Part shown: positions 53,299 to 61,504 of the stretch, piece after piece
Numbering within the stretch: position 1 is the first letter of the stretch
How the letters are laid out: every line of letters starts with the position of its first letter
Assembly (NCBI RefSeq): GCF_005298075.1
Contig: NZ_SZZH01000001.1
Span: 682,001-746,000, forward strand
Direction of reading: 5' to 3'
From: Nakamurella flava
Lineage (GTDB): Bacteria > Actinomycetota > Actinomycetes > Mycobacteriales > Nakamurellaceae
DNA: 64,000 nucleotides
Translations under genes and position numbers: made by a program
The notes under the pieces: model-generated
What the model was told of the DNA's origin: nothing
What the model saw: only the letters and a program-made list of their open reading frames with translations
Database searches by the model: none

Positions 53299-54180
53299 GT
53301 GCCCGACCATCGCCCTCCCACCGACCGCCCGACGGCCCGTCCTGCCGACCGGTACGGCCGCGATGTCCTCGCCGACCGGGGGCCGGGGCGCGGTCCGCGA
53401 CGTCCGGAACCGCAGGTCGTCCCGGCGACGGCGGACGTCGTCGCCGAGGATCCGTTGAGCGGGTTCTGCGGCGCGGTCGTCGCCGTGACGTCCTCCGCCG
53501 TGACCCTGGAGGACCGGCGGGGCAACCGTCGCATGTTCCCGCTGGAACCAGGGGCGTTCCTGGTGGACGGGCGGCCGACCACCCTCGTCCGCCCGGCGGC
53601 CGCCCCTACCGGCCCGGCGCGTTCGGCGTCGGGTTCCCGGCAGGTCGCCGGGGTGCGCGCGCGGACCGCCCAGGCGTCCCGGATCTGGGTGGAGGGGGTG
53701 CACGACGCGGCCCTGGTGGAGCGGGTGTGGGGTCACGACCTGCGGGTCGAGGGCATCGTCGTCGAACCGCTCGACGGTCTCGACCATCTCGCCGCCGCGG
53801 TGGCGGAGTTCGCCCCGCGCCCGGATCGGCGACTGGGCGTGCTGGTCGACCACCTGGTGCCGGGCAGCAAGGAGGACCGGATCACCCGGGAGGTGACGGC
53901 CCGGGTGGAACGGTCCGCGCCGGACAGCCTGCTGGTCACCGGGCACCCGTTCATCGACATCTGGCAGGCGGTCCGCCCGTCGGCGGTCGGCATCCGCGCC
54001 TGGCCCGAGGTGCCCCGAGGGGTGGACTGGAAGACCGGGGTCTGCCGGGCGCTCGGGGTCCCGGACACCCGCACGATGTGGGGTCGGGTCAACGGAGCCG
54101 TCCGTACCTACCGCGATCTCGACACGCCGGTCATCACCGCCATGGAGCAGCTGATCGATTTCGTCACCGCGGCCCGCTGA
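53299..54180 (+). CDS. DUF3097 family protein
   Basis: 293 residues. The family pattern is visible from PLSGFCGAVVAVTSSAVTLE through FPLEPGAFLVDGRPTTLVRP to RIWVEGVHDAALVERVWGDD-like RIWVEGVHDAALVERVWGHD and LGVLVDHLVPGSKEDRIT. The middle resembles a toprim-like fold (EGVHDAAL, LVDHLVPGSKE), so a nucleic-acid role is possible but unproven. DUF3097 is conserved across actinobacteria with no known function. Its stop is directly adjacent to the stop of the convergent GAF-EAL copy 2. Confidence 0.85.
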   Translation: MPDHRPPTDRPTARPADRYGRDVLADRGPGRGPRRPEPQVVPATADVVAEDPLSGFCGAVVAVTSSAVTLEDRRGNRRMFPLEPGAFLVDGRPTTLVRPAAAPTGPARSASGSRQVAGVRARTAQASRIWVEGVHDAALVERVWGHDLRVEGIVVEPLDGLDHLAAAVAEFAPRPDRRLGVLVDHLVPGSKEDRITREVTARVERSAPDSLLVTGHPFIDIWQAVRPSAVGIRAWPEVPRGVDWKTGVCRALGVPDTRTMWGRVNGAVRTYRDLDTPVITAMEQLIDFVTAAR

Positions 54181-55515
54181 TCAGCGTTCCACCCGATGGT
54201 CCGACCACGCCGGTTCGACGCCGTTCGCGACCAGAGCGTCGGCCACCGACGTCGGCACGGCTGGGCACCACAGGTCGCCCAGCCCGTCCCGGGCGCCCAG
54301 TGTCCGCGCCGTGTCGGCGGCGGCCGGGGAGGACAAACCGCCGACCACCACCCGCATCCCCATGGCCCTGGCCAGAGCGATGATGCCGCCGGCCAGCGCG
54401 TCGCCCACCCGGGTGCCGAGGGCGGCGGTGAGCGAGGCATCGATCTTGACGGCGTCGGCCGGCAACCAGAGCAGCTGGTCGAGCGCGGTCCAGCCGCTTC
54501 CGTAGTCCTGCAGGTGCAGACCGAAACCGAGATCGCGGAGCGCGGTGGCGTTCGCGATCGCGGCGGCGCTGGTCGGCGACCACTGGGCGGACTCGGTCAG
54601 CAGCAGATCGACGTCGAGCGGGTCGACGCCGGCGGCGGCCGTCATCGCGGTGAGCCGGTCCGGCGCCCGGTCGTCGGCGAGGAGCCGGGCCGACATCGGC
54701 GCGGTGACCGTCAGGCGGGGTCGGGTCGTCGTCCAACGGGCCAGGTCGGGCAGCGCCGCCGCCAGCGTCGCGTAATCCAGCGCCAGCAGCAGGTCGGTGT
54801 CCCGCGCCCCGGGGACCAGCCAGCGGGCGTCGTCCGTCGGCCGCCCCGGCGGGCTCCACCGGGGGGTCACCTCGAAGCCCCGCAGCCGCTCGGTCGCCAG
54901 GTCGACCACCGGCTTGTACGCGGGTTCGATGCGGTGGGCGTCGATGGCGGCCCGGAGCAGTCGGGGTGCGTCCGGTCCGAGGGCCACCCGTGGGGTGGGG
55001 TCGGCGGGATCGACCGGCTGATCGGACTGCTCGACGGCTCGCCGCTGGATCTCGAGGACCCGTTCGACCACGGTGGCGAAGGTCTGCATGCGCCGGACCT
55101 GCTCGTCGTCCAGGCGGCGGGCCTGGGGGTCGGTGACGCACACCGCGCCGATGACCAGCGACTCGCGGCCGTGCAACGGGACCCCGAGGTAGGACCCGGT
55201 CAGGCCGGCCAGAACTTCGGGGAGGTCGGCGAACCGCGGGTCGGTGACGGCGTCGGGAACGCCCAGGGGGCTCCCGGTGCGCACCACCTCGTCGCAAATC
55301 GCGGAGTCGCGCGGCAGCGAACGGGACAGCGCGGGTCCGACCACTCCGATGGTGTGTTGCAGGTGTTCGTCCAGGACGGTGATGCGCACCCCGGGGAAGT
55401 CGAGCGCCCGTCCGATCAGGGCCAGCACCTTCTCCAGCCGAACGGTCAGGCGCCCGTCGGATCGGGCGACATACCGACGGGCCGACGCCGCTCGCGCCGC
55501 CTCGTCGGATGTCAT
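54181..55515 (-). CDS. GAF plus degenerate EAL domain protein (copy 2)
   Basis: 444 residues, paralogous to 49771-51147 over its whole length (shared LQDYGxGWTALDQLLWLP and VKIDASLTAALGTxVGDALA). GAF about 20-155; EAL-like about 185-420. The first Glu (FEVTPRW) and the Lys (VKIDAS) remain; the DD pair is QD, the AEGVE Glu is absent (VGGLSS), and the QG-x-RP end motif is replaced by LGDLWCPAVP. Even more decayed than copy 1. A leaderless-type ATG with TAGCAT upstream. Probably a sensory/scaffold protein rather than a phosphodiesterase. Confidence 0.82.
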   Translation of the reverse strand: MTSDEAARAASARRYVARSDGRLTVRLEKVLALIGRALDFPGVRITVLDEHLQHTIGVVGPALSRSLPRDSAICDEVVRTGSPLGVPDAVTDPRFADLPEVLAGLTGSYLGVPLHGRESLVIGAVCVTDPQARRLDDEQVRRMQTFATVVERVLEIQRRAVEQSDQPVDPADPTPRVALGPDAPRLLRAAIDAHRIEPAYKPVVDLATERLRGFEVTPRWSPPGRPTDDARWLVPGARDTDLLLALDYATLAAALPDLARWTTTRPRLTVTAPMSARLLADDRAPDRLTAMTAAAGVDPLDVDLLLTESAQWSPTSAAAIANATALRDLGFGLHLQDYGSGWTALDQLLWLPADAVKIDASLTAALGTRVGDALAGGIIALARAMGMRVVVGGLSSPAAADTARTLGARDGLGDLWCPAVPTSVADALVANGVEPAWSDHRVER

Positions 55516-55521
55516 GAGCTC

Positions 55522-55527
55522 ATGCTA
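55522..55527 (-). promoter_or_regulatory. -10 hexamer of the GAF-EAL copy 2 promoter
   Basis: TAGCAT on the minus strand, six bases before the ATG. AGTTACTTTC (55555-55564), almost identical to the element upstream of copy 1, lies 27 bases further upstream, one helical turn further than in copy 1. Confidence 0.5.
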
Positions 55528-55642
55528 AGTACTCGGAGCAACATACTGAACACAGAAAGTAACTGTCGGCCGCCGGAGCGAACGTCCGGCCGGCCAGGTC
55601 ACGAATCGGTCACCCGTCCGGGTGTCATGGCACGATGAAGTC

Positions 55643-56065
55643 ATGTCGGCGTGGATCTGGTTCGCAGGAGCGGTCGTCCTGTCGGTCGCCGAGGTTCTGG
55701 GCGCGGAGTTCGTGCTGCTCATGCTCGGCGGCGGCGCATTGGCCGCGGCCGGGACGTCCCTGCTGTTCCCGGAGCTGCTCTGGCTGCAGCTGGTGGTCTT
55801 CGCCCTGACGTCGGTGGGCCTGGTGCTCGGTCTGCGCCCCTGGCTGCTCAGTCGGTTCTATCAGCCCTCGGCCATCCGGTCGGGCATCGACGCCGTCATC
55901 GGATCGACCGCCACCGTCGTCGAGACGGTCGACGTCGACGGCGGCCAGGTCAAGATCGGCGGCGAGATCTGGTCGGCCGTCGGAATGCACGGTCAACGAC
56001 CGCTGCCTCCGGGTACTGCTGTGACTGTCGTGGAGATCCGCGGAGCGACCGCGGTGGTGTTGTGA
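55643..56065 (+). CDS. NfeD-like membrane protein
   Basis: 140 residues from the ATG at 55643. Two or three spans (about 3-22, 26-45 and 48-70) precede a C-terminal OB-fold (about 80-140: GSTATVVETVDVDGGQVKIG). NfeD proteins partner with SPFH proteins; the SPFH gene starts 13 bases later. It corresponds to M. tuberculosis Rv1487 in order. CACGAT six bases upstream may be the -10 of a leaderless transcript. Confidence 0.88.
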   Translation: MSAWIWFAGAVVLSVAEVLGAEFVLLMLGGGALAAAGTSLLFPELLWLQLVVFALTSVGLVLGLRPWLLSRFYQPSAIRSGIDAVIGSTATVVETVDVDGGQVKIGGEIWSAVGMHGQRPLPPGTAVTVVEIRGATAVVL

Positions 56066-56078
56066 GGGGGGTTCGCAC

Positions 56079-57320
56079 ATGGACGTCGGTCTGATCATCG
56101 CGGCGGTCGTCGCCATTTTGGTGGTGCTCACGATCGTGCGCTCGGTGAAGGTGATCCCGCAGGCGCAGGCCGCGGTCATCGAACGCCTGGGCCGCTACAA
56201 CAAGACCGGTAATGCCGGCCTGATCCTGTTGATGCCGTTCATCGACCGCATCCGCGCCCGTATCGACCTGCGCGAGCAGGTCGTGTCCTTCCCGCCGCAG
56301 CCGGTCATCACCGAGGACAACCTGACGGTGTCGATCGACACCGTCGTCTACTTCCAGGTGACCGACCCGAAGTCGGCCGTCTACGAAATCGCCAACTACA
56401 TCGTCGCGGTCGAGCAGTTGACCACCACCACACTGCGGAACGTGGTCGGCGGCATGAACCTCGAGCAGACCCTGACCAGCCGGGACTCGATCAACGGCCA
56501 GCTCCGCGGCGTCCTCGACGAGGCCACCGGCAAGTGGGGCATCCGGGTCGCCCGGGTCGAGCTGAAGGCCATCGACCCGCCTCCTTCCATCCAGGAGGCG
56601 ATGGAGAAGCAGATGCGCGCCGACCGCGACAAGCGGGCCATGATCCTGAACGCCGAGGGTCAGCGGGAGTCGTCGATCAAGACGGCCGAGGGTCAGAAGC
56701 AGGCTGCGGTGCTGTCGGCCGAGGGCGCCAAGCAGGCCTCGATCCTGGCCGCGGAGGGCGAGCGGCAGTCCCGCATCCTGCGGGCGCAGGGCGAACGGGC
56801 CGCCCGGTACCTGCAGGCGCAGGGCCAGGCCAAGGCGATCGAGAAGGTGTTCGCCGCGGTCAAGGCGGGCAAGCCGACGCCTGAACTGCTGGCCTACCAG
56901 TACCTGCAGACCCTGCCGCAGATGGCCCAGGGCGACGCCAACAAGGTGTGGGTGATCCCCAGCGAGTTCAACAAGTCGCTGGAGGGCTTCGCCCGCATGC
57001 TCGGCACCAAGGGCGAGGACGGGGTCTTCCGCTACGAACCGCCGACCGGGCCGGCCGCGGAACCCACCAGCAGCAACCGGGCCGGCGACATCGACGACGA
57101 CGTCTCCGACTGGTTCGAGGGCACGTCGGCCAAGGAGGTCGCCGAGGCCGTGCGCGCGGTCGAGCGGGAGGCCGCGGTGACCATCGAACAGCAAGACGCC
57201 GCCCGGTACCGCCAGCGCAGCGAGATCGGCACCGGTGCCGCCGGACTGCCGCCGGGCCAGCCGGCGCCGCCGGTCGCACCGGCGACCTCGGACCGGCCCA
57301 CCGGGCCGGACGCCCACTGA
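56079..57320 (+). CDS. SPFH/Band 7 (stomatin-like, QmcA type) protein
   Basis: 413 residues. One N-terminal span (about 5-22), SPFH domain (VKVIPQAQAAVIERLGRYNK through IDTVVYFQVTDPKSAVYEIA), then a long Glu/Ala/Gln helix (AEGQRESSIKTAEGQKQAAV). The C-terminal 95 residues are polar and Pro-rich, an extension absent in short stomatins. With NfeD it forms the conserved pair that organises membrane microdomains. Corresponds to Rv1488. Its stop overlaps the CTG where the next gene appears to begin. Confidence 0.92.
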   Translation: MDVGLIIAAVVAILVVLTIVRSVKVIPQAQAAVIERLGRYNKTGNAGLILLMPFIDRIRARIDLREQVVSFPPQPVITEDNLTVSIDTVVYFQVTDPKSAVYEIANYIVAVEQLTTTTLRNVVGGMNLEQTLTSRDSINGQLRGVLDEATGKWGIRVARVELKAIDPPPSIQEAMEKQMRADRDKRAMILNAEGQRESSIKTAEGQKQAAVLSAEGAKQASILAAEGERQSRILRAQGERAARYLQAQGQAKAIEKVFAAVKAGKPTPELLAYQYLQTLPQMAQGDANKVWVIPSEFNKSLEGFARMLGTKGEDGVFRYEPPTGPAAEPTSSNRAGDIDDDVSDWFEGTSAKEVAEAVRAVEREAAVTIEQQDAARYRQRSEIGTGAAGLPPGQPAPPVAPATSDRPTGPDAH

Positions 57321-58036
57321 CCACGCCGGCACCGGGACCCGACGGGGCCGGCCCGGTCGCGGTCGTCGGTGGGGGACGCCTGGGCACGGCGATGCTGCGC
57401 GCCCTGCTGCATGCGGACGTCCCGGTGACCGGTCCGCACGGCCGCGGCTTCGACGGGTCCGGCGCCGCCGTCGTGCTGCTCTGCGTCCCGGACGGCGCGA
57501 TCGCCGCCGCGGCCGCCCAGATCCAGCCGGGCCCGCTGGTCGGTCACTGCTCCGGGGCGACCGGTCTGGATGCTTTGGGCGGGCGCGGATTTCGGCTGCA
57601 CCCGTTGATGACGGTGCCGACGACCGGGGCCGACTTCACCGGCGTCACGGCGGCGGTGGGCGGCACCGACCCGGCGGCCCTGGCCGTCGCCCGCGAACTC
57701 GCCGAACGGCTCGGACTGCGCCCGGTGGTGGTCGCCGAGACCGATCGGGTGGCGTATCACGCAGCCGCCGCGTTCGCCGCCAACTTCCTGGTCACCCTGG
57801 AGTCGGCGGCCGCCGATCTGATGGCCACGGCGGGCCTGGACCGCCAGGTGCTCGTCCCGCTGGCCCGGGCGGCGCTGGAGAACTGGGCGGCCACCGGGTC
57901 GGCCGCGCTCACCGGCCCGGTGGCCCGTGGTGACGAGGCGGTGGTGGCCGCCCACCGGCAGGTCATCGCCGATCGGCGTGCCGAACTCGTACCGCTCTTC
58001 GATGAACTGGTGGCCGCGACCCGTCGGCTGGTCTGA
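57317..58036 (+). CDS. Rossmann-fold/DUF2520 oxidoreductase, apparent CTG start
   Basis: 239 residues. The dinucleotide loop VAVVGGGRLGTAML is at about residues 14-27, then VLLCVPDGAIAAAA, HCSGATGLDAL and a helical C-terminal domain (AYHAAAAFAANFLVTLESAA), the DUF2520 layout that resembles ketopantoate reductase and F420-dependent oxidoreductases. No ATG, GTG or TTG lies between base 56948 and the Rossmann loop in this frame; the CTG that overlaps the SPFH stop (CTGA) is the best start. panC and panB follow, so an NAD(P)H-dependent step in pantothenate synthesis is plausible but unproven. Confidence 0.8.
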   Translation: MTTPAPGPDGAGPVAVVGGGRLGTAMLRALLHADVPVTGPHGRGFDGSGAAVVLLCVPDGAIAAAAAQIQPGPLVGHCSGATGLDALGGRGFRLHPLMTVPTTGADFTGVTAAVGGTDPAALAVARELAERLGLRPVVVAETDRVAYHAAAAFAANFLVTLESAAADLMATAGLDRQVLVPLARAALENWAATGSAALTGPVARGDEAVVAAHRQVIADRRAELVPLFDELVAATRRLV

Positions 58037-58112
58037 GACTCCCGTCGGGGTTCGGTCACCCGATCCGGCGGGCCGGGACCGGAGCAGACCGTCCGGGTGG
58101 TCGGCCCGGCGG

Positions 58113-58118
58113 TAGGGT
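58113..58118 (+). promoter_or_regulatory. -10 hexamer of a leaderless panC promoter
   Basis: TAGGGT lies eight bases before the ATG at 58127, which supports this start over an upstream GTG at 58097. Confidence 0.5.
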
Positions 58119-58126
58119 TCGCGGCG

Positions 58127-59125
58127 ATGATCACCGTCCGGACCGTCGCCGATCTGCGGGCCGCTCTCGGTCGGGAACGAGCCGCCGGACGTCCGGTCGC
58201 GCTGGTCCCGACCATGGGGGCGCTGCACGACGGCCACCTCACCCTCGCCCGCCGGGCCGCGCAGGACCGTGCCGGCAACGAGCCGCGGCCACTGGTCGTG
58301 ATGTCCATCTTCGTGAACCCGATCCAGTTCAACGACGCCGGCGACCTGGCCGCCTACCCGCGGGACGAAGCGGCCGATGCCGAGCTGGCAGCCGGGGCCG
58401 GGGTCGACATCCTGTTCGCCCCGGAACCGGCCGAGGTGTACCCGCCGGGCTTCGCCACCGGAATCGCCCTGCGGGGCCCGCTGGTCGAGACCCTCGAGGG
58501 CGAGGTCCGCGGGCCGGCGCACTTCGCCGGGGTCACCACAGTGGTCGGCAAACTGCTGAACATGGCGCGTCCCGACCGGGCCTACTTCGGGGCCAAGGAC
58601 GCCCAACAGGCCCGCGTGGTGATGGCGATGGTGCGCGACCTGGACATCGACACCACGATCGTCCTGGTGCCCACGGTGCGGGAGGCCGACGGGCTGGCCA
58701 TGTCCAGCCGCAACCGGCGCCTGGACCCGGCCGCACGCGTCCAGGCCGCGGCGCTGTTCCGGGCGCTGACGGCTGCGGTCGACGCGGCGGCCGCGGGGGA
58801 GCGTCGCACCGCGGTGTTGCTCGAGCGGACCCGGGACGTGCTGGCCGCCGCGGACATCACCCCGGAGTACGTCGCCCTGGTCGACCCCGGTTCGTTCGCT
58901 CCGGTGACCGATCTCGTCGAACTCGATGGGCGGCCCGGGATCCTGGCGCTGGCCGCCACCGTGGGCGGGGTCCGGCTCATCGACAACGTCGAGGTGCCGT
59001 CGTCGGCTGGTCCCGCCGGGTCCGGCGCCGGTCCCGGATCCGGTGCGGTTCCTCACACGGGCCGTGGCCTGACCGGCTCGGTGGTGGAATGGTCGCAGGA
59101 CCGACCCGCGGGGTACCGGTCCTGA
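58127..59125 (+). CDS. panC: Pantothenate synthetase PanC
   Basis: 332 residues. ATP/pantoate motifs VPTMGALHDGHLTLARRA (HxGH-type) near residue 26, FVNPIQFN, and the KMSKS-like AMSSRNRRL. It joins pantoate and beta-alanine with ATP. The last 45 residues (Gly/Pro/Ser-rich) extend beyond the usual length of about 290-310. A 13-bp hairpin spans the stop codon. Confidence 0.93.
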   Translation: MITVRTVADLRAALGRERAAGRPVALVPTMGALHDGHLTLARRAAQDRAGNEPRPLVVMSIFVNPIQFNDAGDLAAYPRDEAADAELAAGAGVDILFAPEPAEVYPPGFATGIALRGPLVETLEGEVRGPAHFAGVTTVVGKLLNMARPDRAYFGAKDAQQARVVMAMVRDLDIDTTIVLVPTVREADGLAMSSRNRRLDPAARVQAAALFRALTAAVDAAAAGERRTAVLLERTRDVLAAADITPEYVALVDPGSFAPVTDLVELDGRPGILALAATVGGVRLIDNVEVPSSAGPAGSGAGPGSGAVPHTGRGLTGSVVEWSQDRPAGYRS

Positions 59126-59138
59126 GACCGGTACCCCG
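59109..59138 (+). terminator. Hairpin spanning the panC stop codon
   Basis: CGGGGTACCGGTC and its exact complement form a 13-bp stem whose 4-base loop (CTGA) contains the panC stop. No U-tract follows. It may limit readthrough into panB or stabilise the panC message. Confidence 0.5.
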
Positions 59139-59188
59139 GTCCCACCGCCGACCGGATGCCGGTCGGCCGCAGCGAAGGAGCGTCCGCG

Positions 59189-60130
59189 ATGTCGACCAGG
59201 CCGTCCTCCGGGTCCGTCACGCCATCCGGCGTCGCGCCCGTGCGTCGTCGCCGCACCATCCCGTTCCTGCAGGAGGCGAAGAGCGCCGGCCGCAAGCTCG
59301 TCATGGTGACCGCGTACGACTACCCCAGTGCCCGGGCCGCCGAGGCGGCCGACGTGGACATGGTGCTGGTCGGTGACTCCGGGGCGATGACGGTCCTCGG
59401 CCACGACAGCACGGTGTCGGTCACGACCGAGGAGATGCTCACCCTCACCAAGGCGGCGCGGCGGGGCACGCGGAACGCGATCCTGGTGGCCGATCTGCCG
59501 TTCGGCTCCTACGAGGTCAGCGACGAGCAGGCGGCCGCGACGGCCGTCCGGTTCGTCAAGGAGGCCGGGGCCGACGCGGTGAAGCTCGAGGGCGGCGGCC
59601 GGATCTCCGTGAGCCGCGCCCGCGCGATCGTCGGGGCGGGCGTCCCGGTCGTCGGTCACGTCGGCCTGACCCCGCAGACGGCCGTCGCTCTCGGCGGGTA
59701 CCGGGCGCAGGGCCGGACGGTGGAGTCGGCGCTGGCCGTGGCCCGCGGAGCGCTCGACCTGCAGGCCGCCGGGTGCGTGGCGATCGTCTTCGAGGCGGTG
59801 CCGAGCGTGCTGACCGACGACCTGATGTCGGTGATGCGCATCCCGGTCATCGGGATCGGTGCCGGTGCCGGCGCCGACGGTCAGGTGCTGGTCTTCCACG
59901 ACCTGCTCGGCATCCGGGAGGGTGTCGGGGCCAAGTTCGTCCGCCGTTACGCCGACCTGCAGGACGAGATGAACGCAGGTGTCGCCGCGTACGCCGACGA
60001 GGTCCGTCGCGGCGTCTTCCCGGGGCCCGAACACGGCTACGGCATGGACGCGGACGAGTTCGCCCTCTACCGGGCTCGTCGAGGTGAGATCGCCTCGCGC
60101 TTCGACGATCTCGCCTCACTGTGGGCCTGA
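59189..60130 (+). CDS. panB: 3-methyl-2-oxobutanoate hydroxymethyltransferase PanB
   Basis: 313 residues from the ATG after GAAGGAG. TIM-barrel landmarks: KLVMVTAYDYPSARAAE, MVLVGDSGAMTVLGHDST, ADLPFGSYEVS with the metal ligands, and PVIGIGAGAGADGQVLVFHD. It makes ketopantoate from 3-methyl-2-oxobutanoate and methylene-THF, the first step toward pantothenate and coenzyme A. The first 30 residues are a polar Arg/Ser tail. The next gene starts 10 bases after the stop. Confidence 0.95.
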   Translation: MSTRPSSGSVTPSGVAPVRRRRTIPFLQEAKSAGRKLVMVTAYDYPSARAAEAADVDMVLVGDSGAMTVLGHDSTVSVTTEEMLTLTKAARRGTRNAILVADLPFGSYEVSDEQAAATAVRFVKEAGADAVKLEGGGRISVSRARAIVGAGVPVVGHVGLTPQTAVALGGYRAQGRTVESALAVARGALDLQAAGCVAIVFEAVPSVLTDDLMSVMRIPVIGIGAGAGADGQVLVFHDLLGIREGVGAKFVRRYADLQDEMNAGVAAYADEVRRGVFPGPEHGYGMDADEFALYRARRGEIASRFDDLASLWA

Positions 60131-60140
60131 CGTCCCGATC

Positions 60141-61334
60141 ATGACCCTGTCCCTTACGGAGGGTGCGCCGACGGCGGGCCCGACGAACGGCCTGGCCGAC
60201 GTGGCGGGCTTACGGCTCGGTCACCACACCCGCATCGGTGACGGGTACCTGACGGGGACGACGGTCGTGACCGGCCCGCCGGCCGGGCTGATCGCCGGTA
60301 TCGACGTACGCGGCGGCGGCCCCGGCACCCACGAGACGGACCTGCTGGACCCGACCGCGGCGGCCGAGCGGATCTCGGCGATCGTGCTGACCGGCGGCAG
60401 CGCCTTCGGGACGGCCGCCTGCCTGGGCGTCATGGACGAGTTGGCCCTCCGGGGGATCGGGGTGCCGGTCGGTGCGGCCGGCGTGGTCCCGCTGGTCCCC
60501 GGGGCGGTGTTGTTCGACCTCGGTCGCGGCGGCGATCCGGCTGCCCGGCCGACCGCCGAGTTCGGGCGGGCGGCGCTGCTGGACGCCCTCGGTCAGTCCC
60601 GTGGGCCGGTCGATGCAGCGGCCGCGGGCAGCCGGCGGGGGGCCGGCACCGGGGCGGTGGCCGGCGGCCTCAAGGGCGGGCTGGCCGAGGCGTCCCAAAT
60701 CGTCCCGGCCGCCGCGCCGGGCGAGTCGGCGGTGACGGTGGCCGCGGTCGCGGCGATCAACGCCTTCGGTTCACCGATCGATCCGCGCACGGGGGTGTTG
60801 TGGGGGGCCCGGCATCTCCTGACCGCCGATCTGCCCGACGATCTGCGCACGGCGGTGGGGGACCGGTCCCCGGAGGAGTTGCTGCGGCCGTCGTCGGCCG
60901 CGGGCGTGGACGCGCTGCGGGAGGTGGTGTCCTCGGTGGTCCGCGGGCGTCCTCCGATGAGCACGTTCGCCAGTGGCGGTGCCGGTCCTGGCCGGCACAC
61001 CACGCTGGTGGTGGTCGCCACCGACGCCACGCTGACCAAGGCGCAGTGCACGAAGCTGGCATCGGTCGGGCACGGCGGGATGGTGCGCTCGGTGAACCCG
61101 GTGCACACCCTGTTCGACGGCGACGTGGTGTTCGGGCTGTCCACTGGCGACCGCGCGGCGCCGGACCTGCTGCGCTTCAACGAGATCCTCACGGCCGCAG
61201 CCGATGTGGTCGCCCGAGCGGTCACCCGCGGCATCCTTGACGCCGTCGGCACGACCACGGCGGCCGGCGGGTGGCCCGCCTGGCGGGACCTCGCGGAGCC
61301 GCAGAGCGCGTCGTCGCCCGTCCGGCAGGGGTGA
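60141..61334 (+). CDS. P1-family (DmpA/NylC-type) N-terminal-nucleophile peptidase
   Basis: 397 residues. Family features: LRLGHHTRIGDGYLTGTTVV, DVRGGGPGTHETDLLDP, GSAFGTAACLGVMDEL, and GAGTGAVAGGLKGGLAEAS. The usual self-cleavage point, Asn-Thr in NTT, reads HTT here (GRHTTLVVVATDA, about 284-286), so processing may differ. Family members are autoprocessed aminopeptidases or amidases. It follows panB by 10 bases and may be co-transcribed. Substrate unknown. Confidence 0.82.
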   Translation: MTLSLTEGAPTAGPTNGLADVAGLRLGHHTRIGDGYLTGTTVVTGPPAGLIAGIDVRGGGPGTHETDLLDPTAAAERISAIVLTGGSAFGTAACLGVMDELALRGIGVPVGAAGVVPLVPGAVLFDLGRGGDPAARPTAEFGRAALLDALGQSRGPVDAAAAGSRRGAGTGAVAGGLKGGLAEASQIVPAAAPGESAVTVAAVAAINAFGSPIDPRTGVLWGARHLLTADLPDDLRTAVGDRSPEELLRPSSAAGVDALREVVSSVVRGRPPMSTFASGGAGPGRHTTLVVVATDATLTKAQCTKLASVGHGGMVRSVNPVHTLFDGDVVFGLSTGDRAAPDLLRFNEILTAAADVVARAVTRGILDAVGTTTAAGGWPAWRDLAEPQSASSPVRQG

Positions 61335-61362
61335 CCCCGCTCACGGACCGTCCCCCGGCCGG

Positions 61363-61368
61363 TACAGT
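61363..61368 (+). promoter_or_regulatory. Possible -10 of the NDH-2 gene
   Basis: TACAGT lies 137 bases before the ATG at 61505, in the 170-base spacer after the peptidase gene. Confidence 0.35.
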
Positions 61369-61504
61369 CCCGGGGAGTTCGTCACACCCGGACCCGGGTC
61401 TGCCCCGGGTCATCGACCCGCCGTCGGCGTCGGGTTCGGGTCACCCGTCCATCGCCCAGTCGTCCGTCGTCCGCCGCGGCGAACCACCGGTCAGGGAGTT
61501 CCTC

